NCBI GenBank assembly: GCA_009602735.1
Contig: WELA01003670.1
Coordinates: 28,401 to 55,175 of the forward strand
Length of the DNA stretch: 26,775 nucleotides
Direction of reading: 5' to 3'
Source: Mesotaenium endlicherianum
Lineage: Eukaryota > Streptophyta > Zygnematophyceae > Zygnematales > Mesotaeniaceae
The translations under genes were made by a program, and so were the position numbers. The notes beneath the pieces are model-generated. The model did not search any database. It saw only the letters and a list, made by a program, of their open reading frames with translations, and was not told where the DNA came from. Below, in pieces: positions 1-8,960 of the stretch. Each line of letters opens with the position of its first letter. The stretch's first letter is position 1.

Positions 1-141
1 AAATGCCTTGGAAGGTTCAAAGGACATGAACCAAGTTACTAGAGTACCTATTCACACTTGACTCCACACAATACTACTCCAAATATATTTGAAAACATTA
101 AAATATATGCGAACAAATATATAATAACTCAAATCACTACA
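1..141 (-). mobile_element. LTR fragment of a second retrotransposon family (5' edge), interrupting chromovirus copy 1
   Basis: This is the reverse complement of the LTR start seen at 26450 onward. The two align almost base for base apart from a few substitutions and about 9 extra bases here around positions 60-72. Read on the - strand it begins TGTAGTGATTTG exactly at 141. From base 142 the sequence is chromovirus integrase, so the LTR sits inside that element. Its sequence differs from the chromovirus LTR. The rest of the insertion lies left of the window. Superfamily cannot be told from the LTR alone; Copia is possible. Confidence 0.8.
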
Positions 142-945
142 GGCAGACTGAAAGAACTAACCGAGTTCTGCAGGAGGTGCTGAGAGCATATATTAACCAA
201 AAATAAGATAATTGGGATGACCTGTTGCCTCATATTCAGTTTGCGGTCAACAGTGCGGTGCACGCGTCAACGGGCAAGACTCCTTTTGAACTCAGCCTGG
301 GTAGAGTCCCTAAGTCTCCTTTAGATTAACTGGGGGAGTCTTTAACTGACCCTGACGAGATTGACAATCCGGTCTTCCTCCAGTTAACTCAGGAGTTTGC
401 TGACACCCTGTCAGAAGTCCAACAAAACTTGCACAAAGCCCAAGAAAACCAACAAAAATACGCTAATCAACACCGTCGGGAGCTGACATTTTCTAAGGGC
501 GATTTAGTCAAACTGCATTCTCAGCACCTGTACCTCCCTGGTGTGGTCAAGAAAAAGCTTGGCCCTGTCTGGGTCTGTCCATATTCGGTAGTGCGTCGTG
601 TCGGTCAGAATGCTTCCAAACTGAACATGTCAGCGGACTACAAGGGTTACCCGGTCTTTAATGTCTCCTTCCTGGAACCATACATCAAAGGTGATACACT
701 GTCGGTTACCTGTCCAACCGCGACCGGTCCCCGCTGTCCGGGACGGCGACCCTGAGGAATATGAGGTCGATGAGATTTTAGACGCTCGCTCGGTCCGTCG
801 ATCGTCTAAATATGTCATGAAGTACCTCATCCGATGGAAGGAATACGATGCCTCTGGGGACACTTGGGAGTTTAAAGACCAGCTGACCAATGCCAAAGGG
901 GCGTTGAAACAGTTCCACCTTCGGGCGGCTGGGGCACCACCCTAA
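142..945 (+). pseudogene. Chromovirus pol 3' end: integrase C-terminal part with chromodomain (broken)
   Basis: The reading frame starts in the integrase segment just after the DDE glutamate (aligned to the copy 2 stretch ending AYINQK). It meets an in-frame TAA at 204-206, a second TAA near 325, and then reads openly from 429. The GPY/F module is recognisable (GPVWVCPYSVV, where copy 2 has VGPY), followed by FNVSFLEPY. An 8-base deletion near 702, relative to copy 2, shifts the frame before the chromodomain. That domain continues in another frame (661-945) with [11 protein letters not shown] and [15 protein letters not shown]; copy 2 has WKGY. The product would have inserted cDNA, with the chromodomain directing it to marked chromatin. 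As found it is a pseudogene. Confidence 0.85.
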
Positions 946-1293
946 CTGTCCCTTCAGTAGCCATGGGAAGGTGACAGGAGGTCCTGTCCATATAAATCGG
1001 AGGAGGATGTGACAATTAGTGACAGTTGTGACAGGCGGCCCACCTTTAAAATTAAGTTGGAGGGAGTGGTATTCTATTTCGGGATCAATCGGAAAATCTC
1101 TGATAACCATATTACAGACTCAACCTGCGCTCACACTCACTTTCTCTCTAACTCAATTTTCCCTTATATTCACTCACACCAGTTATTTCACACTAGGAAC
1201 TCTCCCGATCGCGTTCCTCTTCATCAAGGGCACTCAGTAGCGGCAAAATATCATGACCTCACTAACTGCATTGTGTTTTTATGATTGAGCAGG
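946..1293 (+). promoter_or_regulatory. Conserved noncoding region between pol and the third ORF (copy 1)
   Basis: These 348 bases separate the chromodomain stop from the third ORF and are well conserved in copy 2 (5733-6056). In order they hold a perfect hairpin (GACAGGA-GG-TCCTGTC, 973-988), a TATA-like ATATAAAT (990-997), three TGACA(G/A) repeats (1010-1037), and a 14-base match to the 3' polypurine tract (1052-1065). They end in a 3' splice-site-like signal: CACTAAC, a T-rich run, then TTGAGCAG one base before the ATG at 1294. The arrangement suggests separate expression of the third ORF, by an internal promoter or by splicing. The signals are visible; their use is inference. Confidence 0.45.
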
Positions 1294-2936
1294 ATGGCTC
1301 AAAAGTCGGAACTCAAGAGGAAGAGAAGGGCGGAAGAGGCACACGCAGAATACTTGCAAATCCGTGGAGACATCGAATCATCCTCCATCTCCGCTCGGGA
1401 AACACAACGACTCCAACAACAGCGGGAGGCACAGAAGAAGAAGGAGGAGGAGGAACAGGCCAGACTGAGGCAGGAAGAATTGGACAGAAAAGCTGCACAG
1501 GAAGCAAGCCAAGAAAGCAGAGGAGAAGAGGCAAAAGCATCAGGCTGAAGAAGAGCAGAGGAGAATCAGCAGCTACCGCTACACAGTACTGGGCAAGGGC
1601 TTCGATCTACTGGAGGAGGCCTTCAAGTATGCTCAGAGAAGTCGCAGTGAGGCACAGAAGGACATCCTCCAGAGGGAAGGAGAGACATCCAAAAACTTTG
1701 ACAAGTATATAGAGGCCAGCAGTGGGCTCCTCCTCTACCACGATTACGCCAGGATGGTAGGATATACGGTCAGAGAGGCCAAGGCAATGGCCCAGGTGAA
1801 CGAAGCAGGGACTGTATCGATGGTATCTGGGGGGAAGATAGGGTCATCAGGATGATCCCCATGGACGCGGACAGCTTTAAGGACTCTACATCCCATAACA
1901 GGTTCAAGGCCATGTATAATGAGGTGGAGAGAAGGAGCTGGGAATTCTTGGCCAGGGAAACCAGTCCGCTGGACTTTGCAGGGCACTGGTACTCTTGTAC
2001 TCTGAAAAGGACAGATCCTGCCTTCTTCTAGAAGCCCACCGATTGGCGGTGGATGACCATCAACATGAGGGACCAGCAGGGCAACGGATGACGATTTCCT
2101 GACAGACCTAAAGGGGAACATATTATTGCCCCCTTACATTGCGGCTTGGGACCCAAGATTGGATGGAGTCAGAGACTGCATGAGCCAAGAAATGCAGGGG
2201 GACAGAAGCAGGGCCCGAGAGTCATTCTCAAAAGGGAAGCACGCTTATGCCAAATGGGCAAGCAAGCAGGGGGAAAAGGACCTGTATGCGGTCCGGACTC
2301 AGCAGCCCCCACTAGCACCCAAAAGGGGAAGGTCAGTGGGATATTCTTTTTCTTGAGAAGAACTGGAGCAGCTGACAGAAGAGACCCCAGAAGTCTTAGA
2401 GGAACTCGGGGACGGAGAGGAGGAGGAGTCAGAGGAAGACGAGGAGGAAGGCGAGGAGGAGGACACTAGCCCCGCCGTGATCCTGACACCTGCCATATCC
2501 CCTGTAAGGGAGAAGACTGAGTTGGCCCTGCAGCAGCTTGCTGAAGAGGAGGATATCACTTGGCTGGGAACTGCCATGGGATAGAGACCATCTCCAGGCA
2601 CGGAGACCCAGTCAGACAGGGCAGACAGGAGGGCTGCTAGAGAAATAGCCGGAGGCCTGCCGGCATCTCCCTCGCAGAGAGGGCATGTACCCTTAGCTCA
2701 TGTCATGCAACATCCTTCTGGGATGCCGGTATATATGTACCAGTCAGTTTGAGGGCTGCCCAGGAGAAGGCTGCCTCCATTAGTTTTAGATCGTGCAGGA
2801 GGAATCAGCACAGTTACTGCGTTCTCCGCCGGGTCCCTACACGGAGCCTCCCTCTCTGACAAGCTCCAGAAGACCCCAAGACAGGAGGAGGACCGACTCC
2901 CCTGACCATAGGGCCCCAGGGGCATCTCCCTCCTAA
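1294..2936 (+). pseudogene. Chromovirus third ORF, copy 1 (coiled-coil/acidic protein, broken)
   Basis: This is homologous to the third ORF of copy 2 (4057-5732). It opens with MAQKSELKRKRRAEEA and a Glu/Gln/Arg-rich stretch typical of a coiled coil. That frame stays open through the copy 2 N-position (5620), which supports 1294 as the true start. A frameshift near 1500 ends it at 1548, and the homology continues in other frames with stops such as TAG (TTCTAGAAG, near 2028), TGA (TCTTGAGAAG, near 2354) and TAG near 2582. The matching stop of the intact frame is TAA at 2934-2936. The product is unrecognised: it lacks signal-peptide-like and membrane segments, so it is not a typical envelope protein. 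Confidence 0.75.
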
Positions 2937-3020
2937 GGGCGGAGGGTCAGGGGCACAGCATGCTGGATGGGGGAGGGATCAGTAATCTCAGTTGGGGAAA
3001 CCTATGTACCCTGTGTCAAT

Positions 3021-3055
3021 GTTGTCGAGGCGACAACGTGTTAAGTTGGAGGGAC
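3021..3055 (+). other. 3' hairpin and polypurine tract of copy 1
   Basis: A perfect 7-bp hairpin (GTTGTCG-AGG-CGACAAC, 3021-3037) is followed by TTAAGTTGGAGGGA (3041-3054), one base before the LTR start TGTAATGAATC at 3056. A purine-rich run next to an LTR is the expected plus-strand primer site. Copy 2 keeps the hairpin (near 3993-4009), but its tract has decayed to AAGTTGGAAAT. Confidence 0.7.
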
Positions 3056-3570
3056 TGTAATGAATCAGTATATTGGTTGATATAATATTCATTTAAATAT
3101 AACAGTTTAATAAGTTCAGCCTGCTGAACTCTAGTTAATAATCAGTTCGCTGGACTTCATATTTAATATCAGTTTAATGACTCAGCCGGAAGCAGCAGAC
3201 TGGAGTCAGCTTAAGTCAGCTTGCTGACACATTCTTTGACAGCCAGCTGACTTCTGTACTCGGTAGCAGCGAACTGCCTCGATATGCATCTAAGTGTGAT
3301 ATGCTAGATGAATGGCCAGATGACATCCCTATGATGGATGGCGATTCGGGATGATGGGAGATGGCGGTGGATTTGGTTAACCGAGGTCCTACCAACGTGG
3401 TTAACTCCCGGGTAGGCGGTGCCATCGCACTGGCCGTTGAACAGTAAACTCATTCCATGTACATATGCTAGGCATTGCTCTCGAGTTCGGCATTTGGAAA
3501 CGAGGCCAACTCTCTTGTACAGCTTACTGAGAGAAATGTGAATCCAAGGCGCGAAGCCATTGACACGCAC
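3056..3570 (+). mobile_element. Truncated 3' LTR of chromovirus copy 1
   Basis: It begins TGTAATGAATCAGTATATTGG and matches the first 515 or so of the 721 bases of the copy 2 5' LTR (11094-11814, reverse strand). The final 206 bases are missing. The first 150 bases include several short dyads built on TCAGC/GCTGA, for example AGTTCAG-CCTG-CTGAACT. Homology ends at CGCAC (3566-3570), where the inverted copy 2 LTR begins. Open frames inside it on both strands are chance products of the LTR sequence. Confidence 0.88.
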
Positions 3571-3973
3571 ATGGAATGAGTTTACTGTTCAACGGTCAGT
3601 GCGATGGCACCGCCCACCCGGGAGTTAACCACGTTGGTAGGACCTCGGTTAACCAAATCCACCGCCATCTCCCATCATCCCGAATCGCCATCAATCATAG
3701 GGATGTCATCTGGCCATTCATCTAGCATACTACACTTAGATGCATATCGAGGCAGTTCGCTGCTACCGAGTACGGAAGTCAGCTGGCTGTCAAAGAATGT
3801 GTCAGCAAGTTGAGTTAAGGTGACCTCAGCCTGCTACTTCGGGCCGAGTCATTAAACTGATATTAAATATAAAGTCCAGCAGACTCATCATTAACTAGAG
3901 TTCAGCAGGCTGAACTTATATAACTTTATTATTTAAATGAATATTATGTCAACCAATATACTGATTCATTACA
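3569..3973 (-). mobile_element. Truncated 3' LTR of chromovirus copy 2
   Basis: This is the reverse complement of the LTR start. On the - strand it begins TGTAATGAATCAG at 3973 and matches the 5' LTR part at about 11410-11814. The remaining 316 or so bases are absent, because the sequence switches to the inverted copy 1 LTR at 3569-3570. The two bases AC are shared by both sides of the junction. Similarity to the element's own 5' LTR is high by eye, with scattered substitutions. Confidence 0.88.
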
Positions 3974-4056
3974 ATTTCCAACTTATCATGTTGTCGCCTC
4001 GACAACACTAACACTAATAACAGCGTGCTGTCCCTCTTGTCCCTAGCCTACTGCCC

Positions 4057-5732
4057 TTAGGAGGGAGATGTCCCTGAGGCCCTATACTCAGGGGAGCGAG
4101 ACCTCCTCCGATCTTGGGGTCTTCTGAAGCTTGTCAGGGAAGGAGGTTCCGTGTAAGGACCCGGCGGAGAACGCAATAACTGGGCTGTTTCCTCTTGCAC
4201 CGTCTGAAACTGAAGGGAGGCAGCCTTCTCCTGGGCAGCCCTCAAACTGACAAGTACGTATATCGGCAACCCAGAAGGATGTTGCATGACATGAGCCAAG
4301 GGTACATGCCCTCTCTGCGAGGGAGATGCTGGCAGGCCTCTGGCTATCTCCCGAGCAGCCCTCCTGTTTGCCCTGTCTGACTGGGTCTCCTTGCCTGGAG
4401 ATGGGGTCTGTCCTCTGGCAGTCCCCAGCCAAGTGATATCCTCCTCTTGAGCGAGTTGCTGCAGGGCCAACCCCGTCTTCTCCCTTATAGGGGAGGTGGG
4501 AGGCGTCAGGATCACGGCGGGGCTAGTGTCCTCCTCCTCGCCTTCCTCCTCGTCTTCCACTGACTCCTCCTCCTCGCCGTCCCCGGGTTCCTCTGAGACT
4601 TCTGGGGTCTCTTCTGTCAGCTGCTCCAGCTCTTCTCGAGAAAAAGAATATCCTACTGACCTTCCCCTTTTGGGTGCTGGTGGGGGCTGCTGAGTCCGGA
4701 CCGCATAGAGGTCCTTTTCCCCCTGCTTACTTGCCCATTTGGCATAAGCGTGCTTCCCTTTGGAGAATGACTCTCGGGCCCTGCTTCTGTCCCCCTGCAT
4801 CTCTTGGCTCATGCAGTCTCTGACTCCATCCAATCTTGGGTCCCAAGCCGCAATGTGAGGGGGCAATACTATGTTCCCCTTTAGGTCTGTCAGGAAATCC
4901 TCATCCGTCGCCCTGTCATTCTGCTGGTCCCTCATGTTGATGGTCATCCACCGCCAATCAGTGGGCTTTTGGAAGAAGGCAGGGTTTGTCCTTTTAAGAG
5001 TACAAGGGAACCAGTGCCCTGCAAAGTCTAGCTGATTGGTTTCCTTGGCCAAGAATTCCCAGCTCCTCCTCTCCACCTCATTGTACATGGCCTTGAACCT
5101 GTTATGGGGTGTTGAGTCCTTGAAGCTGTCCGCGTCCATGGGGATCATCCTGATGACCCTATCTTCCCCCCAGATACCAGGATTAGAGACAGCCCCTGCT
5201 TCGTTCACCTGGGCCATTGCCTTGGCCTCTCTGACCGTATATCCTACCATCCTGGCGTAATCGTGGTAGAGGAGGAGCCCTGTGCTGACCTCTATATACT
5301 TGTCAAAGTTTTGGGATGTCTCCCCTTCCCTCTGAAGGATTTCCTTCTGCGACTCCCTTCGACTTCTCTGGGCATACTTGAAGGCCTCCTCCAGTAGATC
5401 GAAGCCCTTGCCCAGCATTGTGTAGCGGTAGCTGCTGATTCTCCTCTGTTCTTCTTCTTCAGCCTGCTGCTTCCGCTTCTCCTCAGCTTGCCTCTCCTCC
5501 TCTCCTTTCTTGGCCTCCTCTGCAGCTTTTCTGTCTAGTTCTTCCTGCCTCAGTCTGGCCTGTTCCTCCTCCTCCTTCTTCTTCTGTGCCTCCCGCTGTT
5601 GTTGGAGTCGTTGTGATTCNGGGATTTCCGAGCGGTGATGGAAGATGATTTGATGTCTCCACGAAATTGCAAGTATTCTGCATATGCCTCTTCCGCCCTT
5701 CTCTTCCTCTTGAGTTCCGACTTTTGAGTCAT
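4057..5732 (-). CDS. Chromovirus third ORF: unknown coiled-coil, acidic protein downstream of pol
   Basis: This reads as about 557 codons with one frame change at the single N (5620), where about 8 extra bases are present compared with copy 1. I chose the ATG at 5732 (MTQKSELKRKRRAEEA) because copy 1 keeps the same frame. From the N-terminus there is a basic segment, then a Glu/Gln/Arg/Lys-rich coiled coil of roughly 80 residues. A globular-looking middle follows, with many aromatics (motifs GKGFDLLEEAFKYAQ and WDPRLDGVRDCMSQEM). After that come a Pro-rich linker, a strongly acidic run of about 30 residues, and a basic RRRSRSPEYR tail. No signal peptide, membrane segment, zinc knuckle or protease motif is visible. 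It occupies the position of env in other elements, but its function is unknown. I recognise no family. Confidence 0.7.
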
Positions 5733-6056
5733 CCTGCTCAATCATAAACACAATGAAGTTAGTGAAGTCATGATATTTTGCCGCTACTGAGTGCCCTTGA
5801 TGAAGAGGAACGCGATCGGCAGAGTTCCTAGTGTGGAATACCTGGTGTGAGTGAATATAAGGGAAAATTGACTTAGAGAGCAAGTGAGTGTGAGCGCAGG
5901 TTGAGTGTGTAATATGGTGATCAGAGAATACCACTCCCTCCAACTTAATTTTAAAGGTGGGCTGCCTGTCACAACTGTCACTAACTGTCACATCCCCCTC
6001 CAATTTATATGGAGACAGGACCTCCTGTCACCTTCCCATGTCTACTGAAGGGACAG
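5733..6056 (-). promoter_or_regulatory. Conserved noncoding region between pol and the third ORF (copy 2)
   Basis: This is the counterpart of 946-1293. It keeps the hairpin, the TATA-like ATATAAAT, the TGACAG repeats, the internal polypurine-tract match (5935-5948), and the branch-point-like CACTAAC with TTGAGCAG next to the ATG. Here a donor-like CCAG|GTATTCC is also present (GT at 5841-5840). With the acceptor it would delimit a 108-base intron (5734-5841). Copy 1 has lost one G at this donor. Confidence 0.4.
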
Positions 6057-8768
6057 TTAGGGCAGTGCCCCAGCCGCCCGAAGGTGGAACCGTTTCAACG
6101 CCCCTTTGGCATTGGTCAGCTGGTCTTTGAATTCCCAAGTGTCCCCAGAGGCATCGTAACCCTTCCATCGGATGAGGTACTTCATGACATATTTAGACGA
6201 TCGACGTACCGAGCGAGCGTCTAAAATCTCATCGACCTCATATTCCTCAGGATCGCCGTCCCGGACAGCGGGGACCGGTCTCGGTTGGACAGGTAACCGA
6301 CCTGTGAACAGTGTATCACCTTTGATGTATGGTTCCAGGAAGGAGACATTAAAGACCGGGTGACCCTTGTAGTCAGCTGACATGTTCAGTTTGTAAGCAT
6401 TCTGACCGACACGACGGACCACCGAATATGGACCGACCCAGACAGGGCCAAGCTTTTTCTTGACCACACCAGGGAGGTACAGGTGCTGAGAATGCAGTTT
6501 GACTAAATCGCCCTTGGAAAATGTCAGCTCCCGACGGTGTTGATTAGCGTATTTTTGTTGGTTTTCTTGGGCTTTGTGCAGGTGTTGTTGGACTTCTGAC
6601 GGGATGTCAGCAAACTCCTGAGTTAACTGGAGGGAGACCCGGTTGTCAATCCCTTCAGGGTCAGTTAAAGACTCCCCCAGTACATCTAAAGGAGACTTAG
6701 GGACTCTACCCAGGCTGAGTTCAAAAGGAGTCTTGCCCGTTGACGCGTGCACCGCACTGCTGACCGCAAATTCAATTTGAGGCAACAGGTCATCCCAATT
6801 ATCTTATTTTTGGTTAATGTATGCTCTCAGCACCTCCTGCAGAACTCGGTTAGTTCTTTCAGTCTGCCCATCAGTCTGAGGGTGGTTTGCTGTGCTGAGC
6901 AGCTGTTTGACTCCCATTAACCCCATTAAAGCTCTCCAGAACTTAGAGGTGAATTTTGAGTCTCTGTCTGAGATGATATTAGAAGGGAGCCCATGTTGGC
7001 ATACTACATGGTTGTAAAACTGTCTCGCTGTTTCGAGTGCAGTCACTTTGACAGTTGTGGGGATAAAAATGACCATTTTTGTCAGTTTATCCACGACTAC
7101 CAGTATTGAATCATGCCCGTTGGCAGTTCTTGGTAGTGAGACCACCCAGTCCATGGATATAGTTTCCCAGCGTCCAGCTCGGATGGGCAGTGGTTGCAAG
7201 AGACCTCCGGGTGGTGTGTGCCGAGACTTATTTCTCTGACACTGGTCACAGGACTTGACATATTTCAAGACCTCCCGGGGTAACCCCTCCCAATGATAGT
7301 GTTTTGCCAGTTTGCCAACAGTTTTGGCCTGCCCCAAATGTCCACCCAGGAGACTGTCATGAGCTTGACTCNGCGCTTGATTCAGTAAGAGAGACCTTAT
7401 TACCAAGTTATTAGGAATGACCAGCTTCAGCCTGCCTGAAGTGGTTTCAGTCACCCAGACCCCTCCCATAAGCTTATACCCGAGTGCAGTAGCACGACAC
7501 ATACCAGTTGTGGGGCTGGGCTCAAATGTTGGGTCAGAAAGGTAGGCTTTCCTAAGTTGTTCTAGGAAGGACTTTTTCACCTTTAGTGAAGTGAGTGCAC
7601 ACAGGACTTTATCTACAGCATGCTGACTAAAGTTTCTTTCTTGCAAGTCAGGTCTTCTAGAGAGTGCATCAGTACGATTCATCTTCCCTGGTTTGTAGTC
7701 GATCTGGACTTGGAACTGCTCCAGCATCTGGCTCCAGCAGTTCTCCCTCCTCGACAGCTTGGGCTTCTTCTGAAAGTGAGTCAGAGCTAGATGATCTGTA
7801 CTCACCTTAAAAGCTTTAGCATGTAAGTATGCTCTCCACTGTTTGAGTACATGAATGATAGCTAGCAGCTCTTTATCATGCACTGAGTAATTAATCTCCG
7901 CTGGATTAAATTTCATAGACTCATACAATACGGGATGCCATCCCTGCCGTACCTTACCATCCTTTGTGATTTTGTCAGCAGGCTGCAACAAAATAGCACC
8001 CATGGCAAAGTCAGAGGCATCAGTAACCACCTGCACCGGTTTGCTGGGGTCATACACGGCTAGCACCGGGGCAGAACAAAGGGCATCTTTAAGGGTCTGG
8101 AAGGCAGCCTGCTGCTCTTCCCCCCACACATACCCTAAGTCTTTTTTAGTAAGGCCAGTCAGTTTACTTGCCGTTGTGGAATAATTCTCAATAAATCTCC
8201 TATAGTAGTTAGCCAACCCGAGGAAGGATCTAACTTCAGAGACAGACTGTGGTACTGGCCAGTCCCTTATGGTCTGGACTTTCTTAGGATCCACGCTGAT
8301 GCCCTCTTTACTGACAATGTGGCCTAAGAATTCAATACTGTCTTTAAAGAAATCACACTTGCTCATTTTAGCATATAAGTGATTTGTTCTTAGAGTGTCC
8401 AGGACTGTTTTTAAGTGTTCAGCGTGCTGAGCTTCATCTTTAGACAAAATTAAAATATCATCCAGGAAAACTTGCACAAACTTAACCAAATAAGGTCTAA
8501 AAATGTCATTCATAGCACCCATGAAGGTAGCTGGAGCATTAATCAGTCCAAATGGCATCACGTTGAACTCATAGTGTCCATAACGTGTACGGAAGGCAGT
8601 CTTGTGTTCATCCTCCTCAGCAATTCTGATTTGATGATAACCACTCTTGAGATCTGTTTTACTAAACACCTTAGCACCAGACAGGGTATCCAGCAAGTCC
8701 TCGATCCTGGGTAAAGCATACTTGTTCTTTACTGTAATTCTGTTCAGGGCTCTGTAATCCACACACAT
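6057..8768 (-). CDS. pol: Chromovirus pol: reverse transcriptase, RNase H, integrase, chromodomain (one internal TAA)
   Basis: It copies element RNA to DNA and inserts it. Numbered from [10 protein letters not shown] at 8768, RT motifs are [12 protein letters not shown] (71-82) and FLDD (101-104). RNase H has TDAS (D250), DKELLAI (E300), TDH (D325) and TDALS (D367). Integrase has the zinc site H470, H477, C507, C510 and the DDE residues D540, D601 and E637. An in-frame TAA at 6804-6806 follows AYINQK, and the same frame continues to 6057. That second part holds the GPY/F module ([11 protein letters not shown]) and a chromodomain with its aromatic residues in place ([24 protein letters not shown]). 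The RT N-terminus lies upstream in another frame (about 8775-8960). A single N at 7372 does not break the frame. The TAA is shared with copy 1. Confidence 0.92.
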
Positions 8769-8960
8769 CCGCCATCCTTTTTCTTAACAAATAGGATGGG
8801 TGCGTCGTAAGGTGATTCACTGGGAGAAATATAACCATTTTCCTCAAGCTCTGCAATCTGTATTTTCAACTCCTCGCTCTTCACGTAAGACAAGCCATAC
8901 GTGCGTTGCCAAGGTGGCTCATTCTTAGGTAATAAATCAATCCTATGATCTACTTCCCTC
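8769..8960 (-). pseudogene. Pol linker and RT N-terminus, frameshifted
   Basis: Between protease and the main RT frame, a third frame encodes the usual chromovirus linker. It contains PKREVDHRIDLLP, EPPWQRTYGLSYVKSEEL and ELEENGYISPSESPYDAP, then [10 protein letters not shown]. The frame changes near 8960 (the protease frame ends with GLPLRGK) and again near 8775, where a few bases before MCVDYRAL seem to be missing. Both breaks lie inside an otherwise well-kept domain, so they are recent mutations or sequence errors. Confidence 0.75.

Larger units (their letters stand above)
142..3570 (+). mobile_element. Ty3/gypsy chromovirus, copy 1 (3' part only, degraded)
   Basis: This is the 3' portion of the same element found intact-length on the other strand at 3569-11814. 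It runs from the integrase core end through the GPY/F module, chromodomain, intervening regulatory stretch, third ORF, polypurine tract and the first 515 bp of a 3' LTR. Nucleotide similarity to copy 2 is high along the whole length by eye. The coding parts are broken by several stops and small indels, so this copy is dead. Its left end is cut by an unrelated LTR and its right end by a junction with inverted copy 2. Confidence 0.9.

Noticed and set aside
204..206. Non-standard genetic code with TAA as glutamine, as in some ulvophyte algae
   Set aside because: Only one stop position fits that idea. PGDH ends in TAG at the expected family C-terminus, and other stops in the copies fall at non-glutamine positions or accompany frameshifts.
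3216..3813. Repeated 61-88 residue open frames inside the LTRs (also at 11300-11963)
   Set aside because: They lie in LTR sequence, recur on both strands wherever the LTR occurs, and have no protein-like conservation beyond the DNA repeat itself.
5733..6003. Open frame continuing upstream of the third ORF to 6003 (MEGDVTVSDSCDR...), making a 648-residue protein
   Set aside because: The upstream part runs through conserved noncoding signals and joins the ORF only because of the indel at the single N (5620). In copy 1 the equivalent frame does not connect, and the start at MAQKSEL/MTQKSEL keeps frame and composition.
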